Shown one piece after another: positions 17,201-26,495 of a DNA stretch of 64,000 nucleotides (position 1 is its first letter; each line of letters begins with the position of its first letter). The position numbers were made by a program, and so were the translations under genes. The DNA lies in NCBI RefSeq assembly GCF_019976755.1, contig NZ_AP023441.1, positions 620,001 to 684,000 of the forward strand, in the 5' to 3' direction. The notes below the pieces were generated by a model, which saw only the letters and a program-made list of their open reading frames with translations, was not told the origin of the DNA and ran no database searches. The stretch comes from Nostoc sp. MS1 (GTDB lineage Bacteria > Cyanobacteriota > Cyanobacteriia > Cyanobacteriales > Nostocaceae).

Positions 17201-18850
17201 TTAGCGTGTAAGTTGGAGAAATACGCCACCTTTCAACGTTCCCGCCTCATCACCGTAACTGCTGAAGGTGAGCGATCGCAAATTTTCAAAGAATGGTTTT
17301 CCTACTACTTCTATCAGCTTCAGTATGGGTATTTGTTGCTCTACTAAATTCTGACTTTTTGTCCAATCTACATATATATAACCTTGATTTGGTTGGGGAA
17401 TAGCAGCAATACTATCTTGAAAATTACGGTTGTTAATGAAAGATTTATCTTTGTTGTTCACAACTTCATAGATGGTTGCTAAGTCAGAGGCAAAGATTTC
17501 GTAATTTCCTAAAGTTGTATGTACTCCTTTTACCTTTGCTTCCACTGTGAATGATGGGTTGTTTTTGCTGTCAGTTTTTGCAGTGGTTAATTCTGTCCAG
17601 GCGGAGACTTTTTGCTTATCTAAGGTAATTGTATTAATGCTGAATCCTTGTGATGATGCGATCGCATCTAAACGCGCAATTCCTTCTGGTACACTTTCTA
17701 GTTTCTCTGTAACAAAAATCCAGTCAGGGTTTGCTTGTCCAACACGGGGAACTAATGCAAGCGCATATTCTCCCTGTACCCAGTTAAATACATCTTGCTT
17801 TAAATCGATACCCTGTTGATTCTGCACATCTGCTAAGGGTTGCACTAATCTAGCAATAATATCTGTTCCTGAACCGGAGATGGCTGTTTTTGCTTGTGTC
17901 CAAAGTTTGGCTAAACCGCCGTTACCCAAATTATCTAAATGGGAACCGGAAATAACTAAACCTGCTGAAGCGGGAAGATATTGTAATGCGCCTACAGGTT
18001 TGGTTAACTGGGAAGATGTTGGTTCAATTTCCAAGTTAGTTAGGAAGTTGGTTTCTGCCAAGATGCCTTTAGAATTTAAGGTGAGGGCGACAATTTCACT
18101 ATCATATGTTGGTTCTGGTAAGTTTAACCCTTGCCATTGTGCAACTAAAGGAAGATTGAGAAAAGCCGCAGCTAGAGAACCTTTAGGTAACTGTTGAGTA
18201 GCTTTTTGGTATTGGGGAGAACTCAACAAGTTTAAGTCAGGAGCCTGGACATTATTAATTGCATCACGTAAAACTTTAGGATTATTGGCGAATAGGACAA
18301 AGCCATCTACCACCGCACCCGCTAGAGAATCAGACTCCGGTAGGGAACTATCATAAATAATTTTTGCACCTTCATATTCCTCCGTCTCTAAGTTTGCTCC
18401 CGCTAACACCCGTTTGGAGAACAATAACTGGAGAAACTCCTGGCTTTTGGTTGGCTTGTCAGTAGCTAACGCCATCAGATATCCTGGTTGTTTACCGTTG
18501 TCCGGGTCACGGTCGATATCTAAGGTAGTAACAGCCAGTGTAATTTCATCTTTGAGCCAAGGTTGGATATCTTGCTTATAATCTATACCACTCTTAGTCA
18601 ACAAACTATTTTTGAGTTTAGATAGTTCTCCCGAACTGTCGAAAGATTCCAATCTGTCAGGATTCACTAATAGAGAAACCGTCACCGGAGCCAGCTTCGA
18701 CACAAATACAGCCGCGCTAGATTGAGAAGTAGACGCAACCAAGTTAGCCGGACTTTTAGCAAAGAACCAATAAAAGCTGGCGATCGCCGCTACAATTAAT
18801 GCGATCGCTCCAGCAATAACAAAACCAGATAATGAGCGTTGTGTAGTCAT
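17201..18850 (-). CDS. DUF3352 domain protein, membrane-anchored
   Basis: A 549-residue protein with an N-terminal membrane anchor (FVIAGAIALIVAAIASFYWFF, residues about 10-30) and a large periplasmic or lumenal region matching the cyanobacterial DUF3352 family (VFVSKLAPVTVSLLVNPDRL near residue 50, and repeated LAAAFLNLP / GYIYVDW blocks). The molecular role of the family is not established. It is transcribed alone, and heptad repeats overlap its start codon. Confidence 0.75.
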   Translation of the reverse strand: MTTQRSLSGFVIAGAIALIVAAIASFYWFFAKSPANLVASTSQSSAAVFVSKLAPVTVSLLVNPDRLESFDSSGELSKLKNSLLTKSGIDYKQDIQPWLKDEITLAVTTLDIDRDPDNGKQPGYLMALATDKPTKSQEFLQLLFSKRVLAGANLETEEYEGAKIIYDSSLPESDSLAGAVVDGFVLFANNPKVLRDAINNVQAPDLNLLSSPQYQKATQQLPKGSLAAAFLNLPLVAQWQGLNLPEPTYDSEIVALTLNSKGILAETNFLTNLEIEPTSSQLTKPVGALQYLPASAGLVISGSHLDNLGNGGLAKLWTQAKTAISGSGTDIIARLVQPLADVQNQQGIDLKQDVFNWVQGEYALALVPRVGQANPDWIFVTEKLESVPEGIARLDAIASSQGFSINTITLDKQKVSAWTELTTAKTDSKNNPSFTVEAKVKGVHTTLGNYEIFASDLATIYEVVNNKDKSFINNRNFQDSIAAIPQPNQGYIYVDWTKSQNLVEQQIPILKLIEVVGKPFFENLRSLTFSSYGDEAGTLKGGVFLQLTR

Positions 18851-18904
18851 TAGTTGTTAGTCATTAGTCCATAGTCATTAGTCATTAGTCCATAGTCCAT
18901 AGTT
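18844..18904. repeat. Heptad-type short tandem repeat
   Basis: Tandem TAGTCAT / TAGTCCA units run through the start codon of the DUF3352 gene into the upstream gap. Confidence 0.75.
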
Positions 18905-18982
18905 TTTTCTACTTCCCCATCTCTCCCCACTCCTCCCATTTTCTGCCAACATAAATAATATAAGATTGATGACAAAAACCAC

Positions 18983-19342
18983 ATGACAGGCAATACTTCT
19001 GGGCAACCGATTACTCAAATTAGTGTAAATGAATTAGCTGAACGTCTGGCTAATAAAGAAGCAAATATTCAGTTCATAGATGTACGTGAACCGCAAGAAT
19101 TAGCGATCGCGCAAATTGATGGCTTTGTCAATCTACCTTTGAGTGAATATGCTCAATGGTCAGAACAAGTACCAGCTATGTTCGATCCCCAAGCGGAAAC
19201 TCTGGTATTGTGTCACCACGGAGTTCGTTCCGCTCAGATGTGTCAGTGGCTGGTATCGCAGGGATTTACTAATGTCAAAAATATTGCTGGTGGTATTGAT
19301 GCTTACTCTGTGCGAGTTGATGCCTCAATTCCTCAGTATTAG
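18983..19342 (+). CDS. Rhodanese-like single-domain protein
   Basis: This 119-residue rhodanese domain has the conserved FIDVREPQELAIAQIDGFVNLP (in blocks, about 31-52) and an active-site loop CHHGVRSAQM with catalytic Cys near residue 77. Such proteins carry persulfide sulfur or act as small thiol sensors. The gene stands alone between divergent and AT-rich regions. Confidence 0.85.
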   Translation: MTGNTSGQPITQISVNELAERLANKEANIQFIDVREPQELAIAQIDGFVNLPLSEYAQWSEQVPAMFDPQAETLVLCHHGVRSAQMCQWLVSQGFTNVKNIAGGIDAYSVRVDASIPQY

Positions 19343-19757
19343 TAACTAATTCGCTAAATAAAAGTATCTCTAGCTGGAGTTTAATATTCCAGCTAATTTG
19401 TGCTATTGTTGACAAAATTATTGCTAACAAAAATTACATAAATGACAGCCCAAATCTTCAGGTTAAATCTACCTTTAACTAGCATAATAGATGTATATAG
19501 TACCCCAGAAAATACGTATCTTACAATACAATTTCTTTGAGATAAATATGCAAAAATACTTAGACAATTAAATAAAACAATATCACATTTTTTCTTTTAT
19601 CAATCTGGTAAATAGAATAGCAGCCAGAGAAAGTTAATAATAGTTATTACAATAGAAATATAGTTCTTAACTTTTTAATTAACTATTATTAATTTTTGGT
19701 TTAAAGCTTCACTTTTTTTAAAACTTACTTAAAATTTGCCTTCTGACAAATACACCT
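19343..19757 (+). other. AT-rich 5' region of hrcA with an inverted repeat
   Basis: This 415-bp gene-free stretch precedes hrcA. A perfect 13-bp inverted repeat lies at 19634-19646 and 19680-19692 (TTAATAATAGTTA and its complement), 33 bp apart and ending 65 bp before the ATG. It may be a regulatory site or an mRNA hairpin. I do not find a canonical CIRCE element here. Confidence 0.45.
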
Positions 19758-20831
19758 ATGCAAGTTCAGTTGACTAATCGACAACAGCATATACTTTGGG
19801 CAACGGTACGTCATTATATAGCTACGGCAGAGCCAGTGGGTTCAAAAGCTTTGGTCGAGGAGTTCGGCCTGGGTGTTAGCTCTGCGACAATTCGCAATGT
19901 GATGGGCGTACTGGAAAAATCTGGGTTATTGTACCAACCACACACATCAGCCGGACGAGTACCATCTGACTCAGGTTATCGCATTTATGTTGACCAGCTA
20001 ATTACACCATCGGAAGTGTTAGCCAAAGAGGTAGAGTTAGCCCTACAACAGCGTCTCCAGTGGGAAGATTGGAGCTTAGAGATTCTGTTGCAAGGAGCCG
20101 CGCAGATTTTGGCTAGCTTGAGTGGGTGTATTAGCTTGATTACCATGCCACAAACCAACACAGCCACAGTCCGACATCTGCAATTAATGCAGATAGAAGC
20201 GGGGCGCATCATGCTGATTTTGGTAACGGATAATTATGAAACTCATTCCAAGCTGTTGGATCTGCCTCCTGGTAGAAGCGAAAAACCCGATGCTGAGGTA
20301 ATTGACAGGGAATTACAGATAGTTTCTAACTTCTTAAATAGCCACTTACGGGGGCGAAGTGTGCTAGAAATTAGCACCCTTGATTGGAGTCAATTAGACC
20401 GAGAATTTCAACGCTATGGCGAGTTTCTCAAAACTTCCGTAGCAGAGTTAGCTAACCGTACTGCTCCACCTGCGGCAACGCAAATTATGGTGCGGGGTGT
20501 AGCCGAAGTTTTACGCCAACCAGAATTTTCTCAGCTACAGCAAGTGCAAACCATCATCCAACTCTTGGAAGAAGAACAAGAGCAACTTTGGCGGTTAATA
20601 TTTGAAGAGCCGGAGCTAGAAGATAGCAATAAATCGAAGGTAACAGTTCGCATCGGCGCAGAAAACCCCCTAGAACCAATTCGTACTTGCTCCCTCATTT
20701 CCTCTACCTATCGCCGGGGAGCAGTCCCCTTGGGTAGTGTGGGAGTTTTAGGCCCTACCCGCTTGGATTACGAAAATGCGATCGCAGTTGTAGCGGCGGC
20801 GGCTGATTACCTCTCAGAAGCGTTCAGTTAA
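19758..20831 (+). CDS. hrcA: Heat-inducible transcription repressor HrcA
   Basis: A 357-residue protein with the HrcA winged helix at the N-terminus (MQVQLTNRQQHILWATVRHY, EPVGSKALVEEFGLGVSSATIRNVM, in blocks) followed by the TSAGRVPSDSGYRIYVD signature (about 63-79) and the GAF-like C-terminal domain ending with VGVLGPTRLDYENAIAVV. It represses chaperonin operons by binding CIRCE operators. It is not beside grpE/dnaK in this window, as is common in cyanobacteria. Confidence 0.95.
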   Translation: MQVQLTNRQQHILWATVRHYIATAEPVGSKALVEEFGLGVSSATIRNVMGVLEKSGLLYQPHTSAGRVPSDSGYRIYVDQLITPSEVLAKEVELALQQRLQWEDWSLEILLQGAAQILASLSGCISLITMPQTNTATVRHLQLMQIEAGRIMLILVTDNYETHSKLLDLPPGRSEKPDAEVIDRELQIVSNFLNSHLRGRSVLEISTLDWSQLDREFQRYGEFLKTSVAELANRTAPPAATQIMVRGVAEVLRQPEFSQLQQVQTIIQLLEEEQEQLWRLIFEEPELEDSNKSKVTVRIGAENPLEPIRTCSLISSTYRRGAVPLGSVGVLGPTRLDYENAIAVVAAAADYLSEAFS

Positions 20832-20843
20832 CTAGATGGAATC

Positions 20844-21515
20844 ATGGTCAGAAAAATTGCCTTTGGGGTGCTGTGGTTAGGGTTTACATTTTATGCTTTT
20901 GTCCTTGCTCCTCCCAACCAACCAGATACATTCGAGCTAATCAAAGACTTGTCCACCGGACAATGGCAAGGCATTAACCCTCTAGTCATCACCTTATTTA
21001 ACCTCATGGGCATCTGGCCGATGATTTACAGCGCCGTCTTATTTATTGATGGGAGAGGGCAGAAACTACCAGCTTGGCTATTTGCTAGCGCTTCATTTGG
21101 TGTAGGTGCATTTGCGCTGTTACCTTATTTAACTTTACGCAACGCCAATCCTCAATTCCCTGGCACGAAGAACGCCTTTATTAAACTACTAGATTCCCGT
21201 ATTACTGGTATCATTCTCCTCGTAGGCACAGCAATTTTAGTCGCCTACGGTTTACTACAAGGAGATTGGAGCAATTTTATACAACAGTGGCAAAGCGATC
21301 GCTTCATCCATGTCATGAGCCTAGACTTTTGCCTACTTTGTCTATTATTCCCAGCCTTGTTAGGCGATGATATGGCGCGGCGCGGTTGGCAAACAGAATT
21401 ATTTTGGCTATTCGCTCTAATTCCCCTATTTGGCCCCTTAATTTACTTGTGCTTACGTCCACCATTACCAGAGGAAACAATAAAAGTAGTATCTAAACAA
21501 CAACTAAACGTATAG
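20844..21515 (+). CDS. Conserved cyanobacterial membrane protein
   Basis: A 223-residue protein with about six hydrophobic segments, including IAFGVLWLGFTFYAFVLAPP at the N-terminus and LFWLFALIPLFGPLIYLCLRP near the C-terminus. It follows hrcA by 12 bp and is likely co-transcribed. I do not recognise a functional family. Confidence 0.65.
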   Translation: MVRKIAFGVLWLGFTFYAFVLAPPNQPDTFELIKDLSTGQWQGINPLVITLFNLMGIWPMIYSAVLFIDGRGQKLPAWLFASASFGVGAFALLPYLTLRNANPQFPGTKNAFIKLLDSRITGIILLVGTAILVAYGLLQGDWSNFIQQWQSDRFIHVMSLDFCLLCLLFPALLGDDMARRGWQTELFWLFALIPLFGPLIYLCLRPPLPEETIKVVSKQQLNV

Positions 21516-21530
21516 ATTTCACCTAATGCA

Positions 21531-21640
21531 GAGGCTCTCCGCGTACCTCCCTCCGGGTTCACCAGTCGCCTGCGGAGGGAAACCCTCCTACAGCGCTGGT
21601 TCACCGCGCTAACCTCTGCGCCCCTCTGCGTTTAAAAATC
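21531..21640. repeat. Composite dispersed palindromic repeat
   Basis: This intergenic block shares an identical 31-bp string (21564-21594, AGTCGCCTGCGGAGGG...) with 48521-48551 inside pbpC. It ends with a CTCTGCG...GTTTAAAA unit like those near 3300 and 46800. Confidence 0.7.
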
Positions 21641-21655
21641 CTCCCCTCAAACCTC

Positions 21656-22666
21656 ATGAAAACACCCAAAAAAGGCAAATCTCTACCCCCCAAACTAATC
21701 ATCAGCTTGGGCAAATTTGTCTGGACAACCATGTGGCAAATCATGATGTCCCAAATTGCCCCCCGCAGCAAATCAGGAGAGTATATTCGTCCTAGTAGCC
21801 AGTTTCGCAACTTCATCAAAACTGGGGAAGATAGCCCCTACCAACCAGCAGCCGGACGTTATACCTTATATGTTGGCTTAGGTTGTCCTTGGGCGCATCG
21901 TACCCTAGTTACCCGCACTTTGAAAGGATTAGAAGATGCGATCGCAGTATCTATTGTTGCTCCCTCTGCGACTACAGGCGGTTGGGTATTCAACAATCCA
22001 GAAGAAGGTTGTCAGACTCTAGCTGAATTATACACCCTTGCCCAACCAGGGTATACTGGACGCTCCACAGTACCCGTATTGTGGGATAAACAAACTAAGA
22101 CAATTGTAAATAACGAGAGTGCAGACATCATTGTCATGCTGAACTCCGAATTTAACGAGTTTGCCTTAAATCCTTCGTTGAATCTTTATCCTGAAGAATT
22201 AAAAGAAAAAATAGATTGGTGGAACGATAAAATTTACACCAATGTAAATAACGGCGTATATCGTTGCGGTTTCGCGCAAACGCAAGAGGCATATAACAAA
22301 GCCTGCGATGAATTATTCACTACTCTAGATGAAATTGACGCAGCATTAGCTAATAGTCCCTACCTTTGTGGTGATAACGTCACCTTAGCTGATGTGCGTC
22401 TATTTACAACTTTGTTCCGTTTTGACATTGTTTACTACGGCTTATTTAAGTGTAACCGCCGCAGAATCCAAGACTATGAAAATTTAGGCGCTTATTTGTG
22501 TGACTTATATCAACTAAAGGGCGTTGCTAGTACCTGTGATTTAGACAGCATAAAACAAGATTATTATGGTAATTTGTTTCCTTTAAATCCAGGTGGGATT
22601 ATACCTTCTGGGCCTGATATGGCTTATTTATCAAAAACGAGCGATCGCCCAACATCAGTAAAATAA
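21656..22666 (+). CDS. Glutathionyl-hydroquinone reductase / omega-type glutathione S-transferase
   Basis: A 336-residue protein with the family signature GLGCPWAHRTLVTR around residues 73-86 (catalytic Cys in CPWA) and PVLWDKQTKTIVNNESADI around 141-159, followed by an all-helical C-terminal GST domain with YLCGDNVTLADVRLFTTL near 239-256. Enzymes of the YqjG/ECM4 group reduce glutathionyl-hydroquinones using glutathione. The N-terminal leader is longer than in small GSTs, as expected for this group. Confidence 0.88.
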   Translation: MKTPKKGKSLPPKLIISLGKFVWTTMWQIMMSQIAPRSKSGEYIRPSSQFRNFIKTGEDSPYQPAAGRYTLYVGLGCPWAHRTLVTRTLKGLEDAIAVSIVAPSATTGGWVFNNPEEGCQTLAELYTLAQPGYTGRSTVPVLWDKQTKTIVNNESADIIVMLNSEFNEFALNPSLNLYPEELKEKIDWWNDKIYTNVNNGVYRCGFAQTQEAYNKACDELFTTLDEIDAALANSPYLCGDNVTLADVRLFTTLFRFDIVYYGLFKCNRRRIQDYENLGAYLCDLYQLKGVASTCDLDSIKQDYYGNLFPLNPGGIIPSGPDMAYLSKTSDRPTSVK

Positions 22667-22673
22667 AATAAGC

Positions 22674-22904
22674 TTATCCTGCACTCAAATTAGCAGATGT
22701 AATTTGGTGGTCTACAACTGTTGGTTGTTCAAAAGTATCATCAAGCCCAGGAATGGGAATATCAACATTTGCATCATCGTGAACAGAATCATTCAAGTCA
22801 TCATGATTTCCCAAGTTAGCTTCCTGTTGCCAAGATTCCATCACACTTGGATCAGCAGATTCATGAACCGCTAAATGAATTAAATCTTTTGGATCTTGCT
22901 CCAC
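22674..22904 (-). CDS. Small acidic hypothetical protein
   Basis: This 76-residue, strongly acidic, Asp/His/Asn-rich protein (LGNHDDLNDSVHDDANVDIP) has no recognisable domain. It is convergent with the glutathione transferase gene, 8 bp from its stop. Composition suggests a soluble, probably disordered protein; similar small acidic proteins cluster here with DUF2382 genes. Confidence 0.5.
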   Translation of the reverse strand: MEQDPKDLIHLAVHESADPSVMESWQQEANLGNHDDLNDSVHDDANVDIPIPGLDDTFEQPTVVDHQITSANLSAG

Positions 22905-23174
22905 TGTTCCTCACTGTGCAAATTGCCTAATTAATTTATCTAAATTATGATTAAGCTAAACAAATAATACTTCTAACAATTGGTATATTTACTAATATAA
23001 CTATTTTATTTAGAGCATTTTATATTATGAGCAAAAGTAAGATTTTATTATTTAAAATGTATATCTAAAGTTCTGATTATTAAATTATTTATACGAGCCT
23101 TACGATAGGTATTACCTAACAGTAAAAGTAACTAAGCTAGGTGTAATTAGATAGCTATAATGAGGTGAAAGATT

Positions 23175-23378
23175 ATGCCCGGTGGACATGCTAGTCATAA
23201 AGGAACTGGTGCTAAACCTAATATTAATTCCAATGGAGTAATCAGTGAAGCTGCTGATCAATCTTTAGAACCAGATGAGCTGCTACCTGAAGAGTTGACA
23301 AGAACAGAAACTCTCAGAACTGATGAGTACGTCGATTTTCCTCCAGCTACTCAACGTCCAGAGAATAAACCAGAATAA
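23175..23378 (+). CDS. Small hydrophilic hypothetical protein
   Basis: A 67-residue protein (MPGGHASHKGTGAKPNINSN...) rich in Glu, Pro and Thr, probably disordered. A strong ribosome binding site (GAGGTGA, 23161-23167) lies just before the ATG, similar to that of the PRC-barrel protein starting at 25084. A perfect hairpin follows the stop. Unknown function; a stress-related role is only suggested by the DUF2382 neighbours. Confidence 0.6.
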   Translation: MPGGHASHKGTGAKPNINSNGVISEAADQSLEPDELLPEELTRTETLRTDEYVDFPPATQRPENKPE

Positions 23379-23393
23379 TTTGTAATACCAATT

Positions 23394-23429
23394 CGTAATT
23401 CGTAATTATTTTATTAATTACGAATTACG
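23394..23429. terminator. Bidirectional hairpin between convergent genes
   Basis: A perfect 15-bp stem (23394-23408 with 23415-23429, CGTAATTCGTAATTA) with a 6-base T-rich loop lies between the 67-residue gene and the convergent DUF2382 gene. The arms are made of repeated CGTAATT heptads, so it is both a repeat and a probable terminator. Confidence 0.65.
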
Positions 23430-23432
23430 CCT

Positions 23433-23984
23433 TTATATGAAGTGTTGATTAGAAGTTTCATCCTTGGGTAATTGACCTTGGGAACAACGGTCAAACCATT
23501 CTTGGTATTTTTGGCGGTGTTCTTCATCTACCACTGAAATGGTAACTTGTACTTGTAGACAACCTTGGTTGCGTTCTAAAGCGATCGCATTTAATAATAA
23601 ACTAGCAATCTTAGCAGAGTCAAAGCTACTACTCACAGTTAAACCACTATTTAAACTAGCCAATTTATGATTACCATTTTGAGCTAATTCAATCCCAGGA
23701 ATTTCCCCTCGGCCTAAATCAATCTCTGCAAGTTGTCTGTATTCTGAGCCTACTTGTTCCACAATCAGCTTTTCTCGTCGCACTGGAACTTGTACCATCT
23801 CAGTTTCAATAACCTTACGGACAATTACTTCACCAACTTTCTGCCTAATAGTGTCAACTACTAGCCTTTCTTCCAATAAACGAAAATTCTTATCTATCTC
23901 AACTATTTGGTCATGATTCGGCTCAATTGAATTATCAGATAACTGCTGATCAATTGGTGTTTGTGCGGCTAAATAGTCAGACAT
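23433..23984 (-). CDS. DUF2382 (YsnF/AvaK-type) domain protein without PRC barrel
   Basis: A 183-residue protein carrying one DUF2382-like block (FRLLEERLVVDTIRQKVGEVIVRKVIETEMVQVPVRREKL in short segments, about 33-75), the same pattern as the C-terminal parts of the next two genes. It lacks the PRC-barrel half. Family members are stress- or akinete-associated with no known activity. It belongs to a three-gene DUF2382 cluster on the minus strand. Confidence 0.75.
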   Translation of the reverse strand: MSDYLAAQTPIDQQLSDNSIEPNHDQIVEIDKNFRLLEERLVVDTIRQKVGEVIVRKVIETEMVQVPVRREKLIVEQVGSEYRQLAEIDLGRGEIPGIELAQNGNHKLASLNSGLTVSSSFDSAKIASLLLNAIALERNQGCLQVQVTISVVDEEHRQKYQEWFDRCSQGQLPKDETSNQHFI

Positions 23985-24118
23985 ATAATTTACTTTTTGT
24001 ACTTATATCTAAAGTTATTACAAATACAGGTAAAGCTGTTATTAATAATCAAAAGCCTTACCTGTAATAGATTAAATTGAGTTATTAGCTATTAATTAAT
24101 AACTCAATGAATGAAAAA

Positions 24119-25084
24119 TTAGCGTTCTTCGATGGGAAGACCAGAAGCGTTTACGTCTAACTCTTCACGACGAATTTGTTCTTGAGCTTCTACAGTTTCA
24201 TGCTCAACAACTTTTTGCACTCTGACTTCCTCACGTACAAAGGCTTCTTTGCGAATGTCAGCAGTTTCTTCATGAAGTTCTACACGAGCAACTTCACCTT
24301 CACGGAAAGCGGCTGTACCAGGAGCAACAGCAGTACCAGCATCGTCTGGTGTCACTCGTTCAATTACAACACGTTCTCTTTCCACAGGTACTGCAACTCG
24401 CGCAGTTTCTGTTTCAATGTGCTTACCAACTGCTACTTCACCAGTTTTCTGACGACGTTTGTTAGCAATTAAGCGTTCTTCATACAGTCTCAAAGTTTGA
24501 TGATCTTGGTCATTGAGTCCGAACAAAGAAGGTTCGTTGTCGTATTTGTAGGTGTCAGGGGTGTAAGTAGGAGTTGCAGGTACAGCAGGTATATTTGGTC
24601 TAACTGCTGGTGTACCTGTTTGATAGCTATTATCTAATGATGCGGAAGTTTCTAGAGGCGTTGCTGCTTCCAGAGGTGCGGAATTATCTAAGGTTGAGGA
24701 TCTGCCTAAAGTTGTATTAGTGTCACCAGAGTTACGATATACTCCACGTACCCGTTCTTCGTAATCGTAATCAACAGCTAAACGGTCATTAAATTCAGGT
24801 AAATTTTCAGCTTGGTCTCTAGTCATACCAATTGCATAAACACGGCCTGCACCATAATCGATGCGAGAACGACCAACTGGTAATAAAACTTTTTTACCAA
24901 AAATCCAAAAACCTAAGTCAACAATCAAATAGCGGAAATGACCTTCATCATCCACTAAAACATCGCTGACAGTACCAATTTTCTCATCGCTTCTTTCTGT
25001 ATAAACACCAAGACCCTTAATGTCGTTACCTTGAAATGAGTCTTGATAATTGGGGTCAAAATCGGCTAATTTGTAAAGTACCAT
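24119..25084 (-). CDS. PRC-barrel + DUF2382 protein (AvaK-like)
   Basis: The N-terminal PRC barrel (KLADFDPNYQDSFQGNDIKG, then DVLVDDEGHFRYLIVDLGFW, about residues 5-95) is joined by a Pro/Thr/Ser-rich linker (about 120-185) to a C-terminal DUF2382 domain (YEERLIANKRRQKTGEVAVGKHIETETARVAVPVERERVVIE in blocks, then REEVRVQKVVEHETVEAQEQIRREELD). It is a paralogue of the gene at 25314-26159 and resembles the akinete marker AvaK of Anabaena. The RBS GAGGTGA precedes the ATG. Likely a stress or differentiation protein; mechanism unknown. Confidence 0.82.
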   Translation of the reverse strand: MVLYKLADFDPNYQDSFQGNDIKGLGVYTERSDEKIGTVSDVLVDDEGHFRYLIVDLGFWIFGKKVLLPVGRSRIDYGAGRVYAIGMTRDQAENLPEFNDRLAVDYDYEERVRGVYRNSGDTNTTLGRSSTLDNSAPLEAATPLETSASLDNSYQTGTPAVRPNIPAVPATPTYTPDTYKYDNEPSLFGLNDQDHQTLRLYEERLIANKRRQKTGEVAVGKHIETETARVAVPVERERVVIERVTPDDAGTAVAPGTAAFREGEVARVELHEETADIRKEAFVREEVRVQKVVEHETVEAQEQIRREELDVNASGLPIEER

Positions 25085-25313
25085 GTGATTTCACCTCAAA
25101 TATATAAAACATCTCTTAATGACCAATCTAAGAATTTATAACTAAGATTGCCTCTTTCTACCGAGTGAAATGATTTTTAAATCAAAAATCAAAAGTAATA
25201 GACAATTTTATTTGTATTTATAAAAAAAATAATAGCAAAGGTACAAATAGAAAATGCTTTTCCATTTGCACCTATCTTGATTATTCAAGAAATCAGAATT
25301 ACTAAACTATTTA

Positions 25314-26159
25314 TCAAACATTTCCATGTTTTTCGAGATTAGTTTCATTCACAAGTAAATTGCCTTCAGTATCGATATCCAATTCTTCTCTGCGAATTAC
25401 TTCTTGTGCTTCAACTGTATCTTTCTCGATAATCTTTCTTACCCGGACTTCTTCACGTACAAAAGCTTCCTTACGGATTTCGGGAGTTTCTTCGTACAGT
25501 TCTATCCGCGCTACTTCACCTTGTTGAAACTGCAATTGATTTGAATCTACTACTGCATCGGTTGATGTAGGTGAGCTTCTTTCAATGACTACACGTTCCC
25601 TTTGAATGGGTACTTCCACCCGCGCAGTTTCTGTTTCAATGTGTTTACCAACTGCTACTTCTCCAGTTTTCACACGTTGCTTATTTGCAATTAATCTTTC
25701 TTCGTACAGCTTGAATGTTTCATGATATTGATCATTCAAATTATATAAAGCAGGCTCTTGCTGATAGTCATAGGTTTGACGATCATAAGCTAAATTGCTA
25801 GTTTGCTGACGAAATACACCGCGTACTCTCTCTTCGTAATCAGCATCAACTGCTATGTTGTTGTGATATTCAGGTAAGTGTGATACTTGTTCTTTACTCA
25901 GTCCATCAACGTAAACACGCTTTGCTGGATAATCAATATGAGATAAACCAATTGGTAGTAAGATTTTTTTGTTAACAGAATCTTCTAAATTGGTATCAAT
26001 TACTAAATAACGAAAACGACCATCATTATCAACTAATACATCAGAAATTCCACCAACTCTGACACCACTTTGGGTATAGAGTTCTAAAGATTTAACATCA
26101 TCACCGCCAAAAGTTTCCCGATAGTTAGGGTCAAATTCTTCAAGTTTATAAAGAGGCAT
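25314..26159 (-). CDS. PRC-barrel + DUF2382 protein (AvaK-like paralogue)
   Basis: A 281-residue protein with the same architecture as its neighbour: PRC barrel in residues about 5-95 (KLEEFDPNYRETFGGDDVKS, DVLVDNDGRFRYLVIDTN) and DUF2382 in about 145-265 (LYEERLIANKQRVKTGEVAVGKHIETETARVEVPIQRERVVIE in blocks). The linker is much shorter. A 229-bp gap separates it from the downstream paralogue, so each probably has its own promoter. Confidence 0.82.
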   Translation of the reverse strand: MPLYKLEEFDPNYRETFGGDDVKSLELYTQSGVRVGGISDVLVDNDGRFRYLVIDTNLEDSVNKKILLPIGLSHIDYPAKRVYVDGLSKEQVSHLPEYHNNIAVDADYEERVRGVFRQQTSNLAYDRQTYDYQQEPALYNLNDQYHETFKLYEERLIANKQRVKTGEVAVGKHIETETARVEVPIQRERVVIERSSPTSTDAVVDSNQLQFQQGEVARIELYEETPEIRKEAFVREEVRVRKIIEKDTVEAQEVIRREELDIDTEGNLLVNETNLEKHGNV

Positions 26160-26495
26160 ACACAGTTACCAATTTCGTAAATAAAATAATCTACCTATCA
26201 CATTAGAAATGTTTTGTCCGCTTTCCCTCTGGCTGACGACTGAAGTGATATAGAGTCAGATGAGAGATTTTACTGGGTAGTTATTTAGTCATTAGTCATT
26301 AGTTATAAGTCAGTTGTTTGTCTCCCTCATCCCCCGGTTGGTGAGCGTAGTCGTTCTCTACGAGAGGCTGCGCCAACGCGGAGCGTCTCGCAGAGAACCA
26401 CATCTCCCCCGACTCACCAGATTTAATCTTCGCCGACCCCCCACCTGTGGCACAATAAAAAACTGTAATAAGAAAAGTATTGTTAAGGTAATTTA
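26160..26495. other. Repeat-rich intergenic region upstream of chlI
   Basis: This 336-bp divergent gap contains a heptad repeat (TTAGTCAT units, about 26285-26310) and a palindromic dispersed repeat at about 26338-26400 (GTTCTCTACGAGAGGCTGCGCC and its partial inverse GCGTCTCGCAGAGAACC, in short blocks). The chlI promoter should lie in the last 90 bp. No further open frame is convincing. Confidence 0.55.

Noticed and set aside
19516..19529. GTA-N8-TAC string resembling an NtcA site upstream of hrcA
   Set aside because: The half-sites fit, but the only nearby -10-like sequence is about 13 bp away rather than the usual ~22, and the site is 229 bp from the gene; such a pattern is expected by chance in AT-rich DNA.
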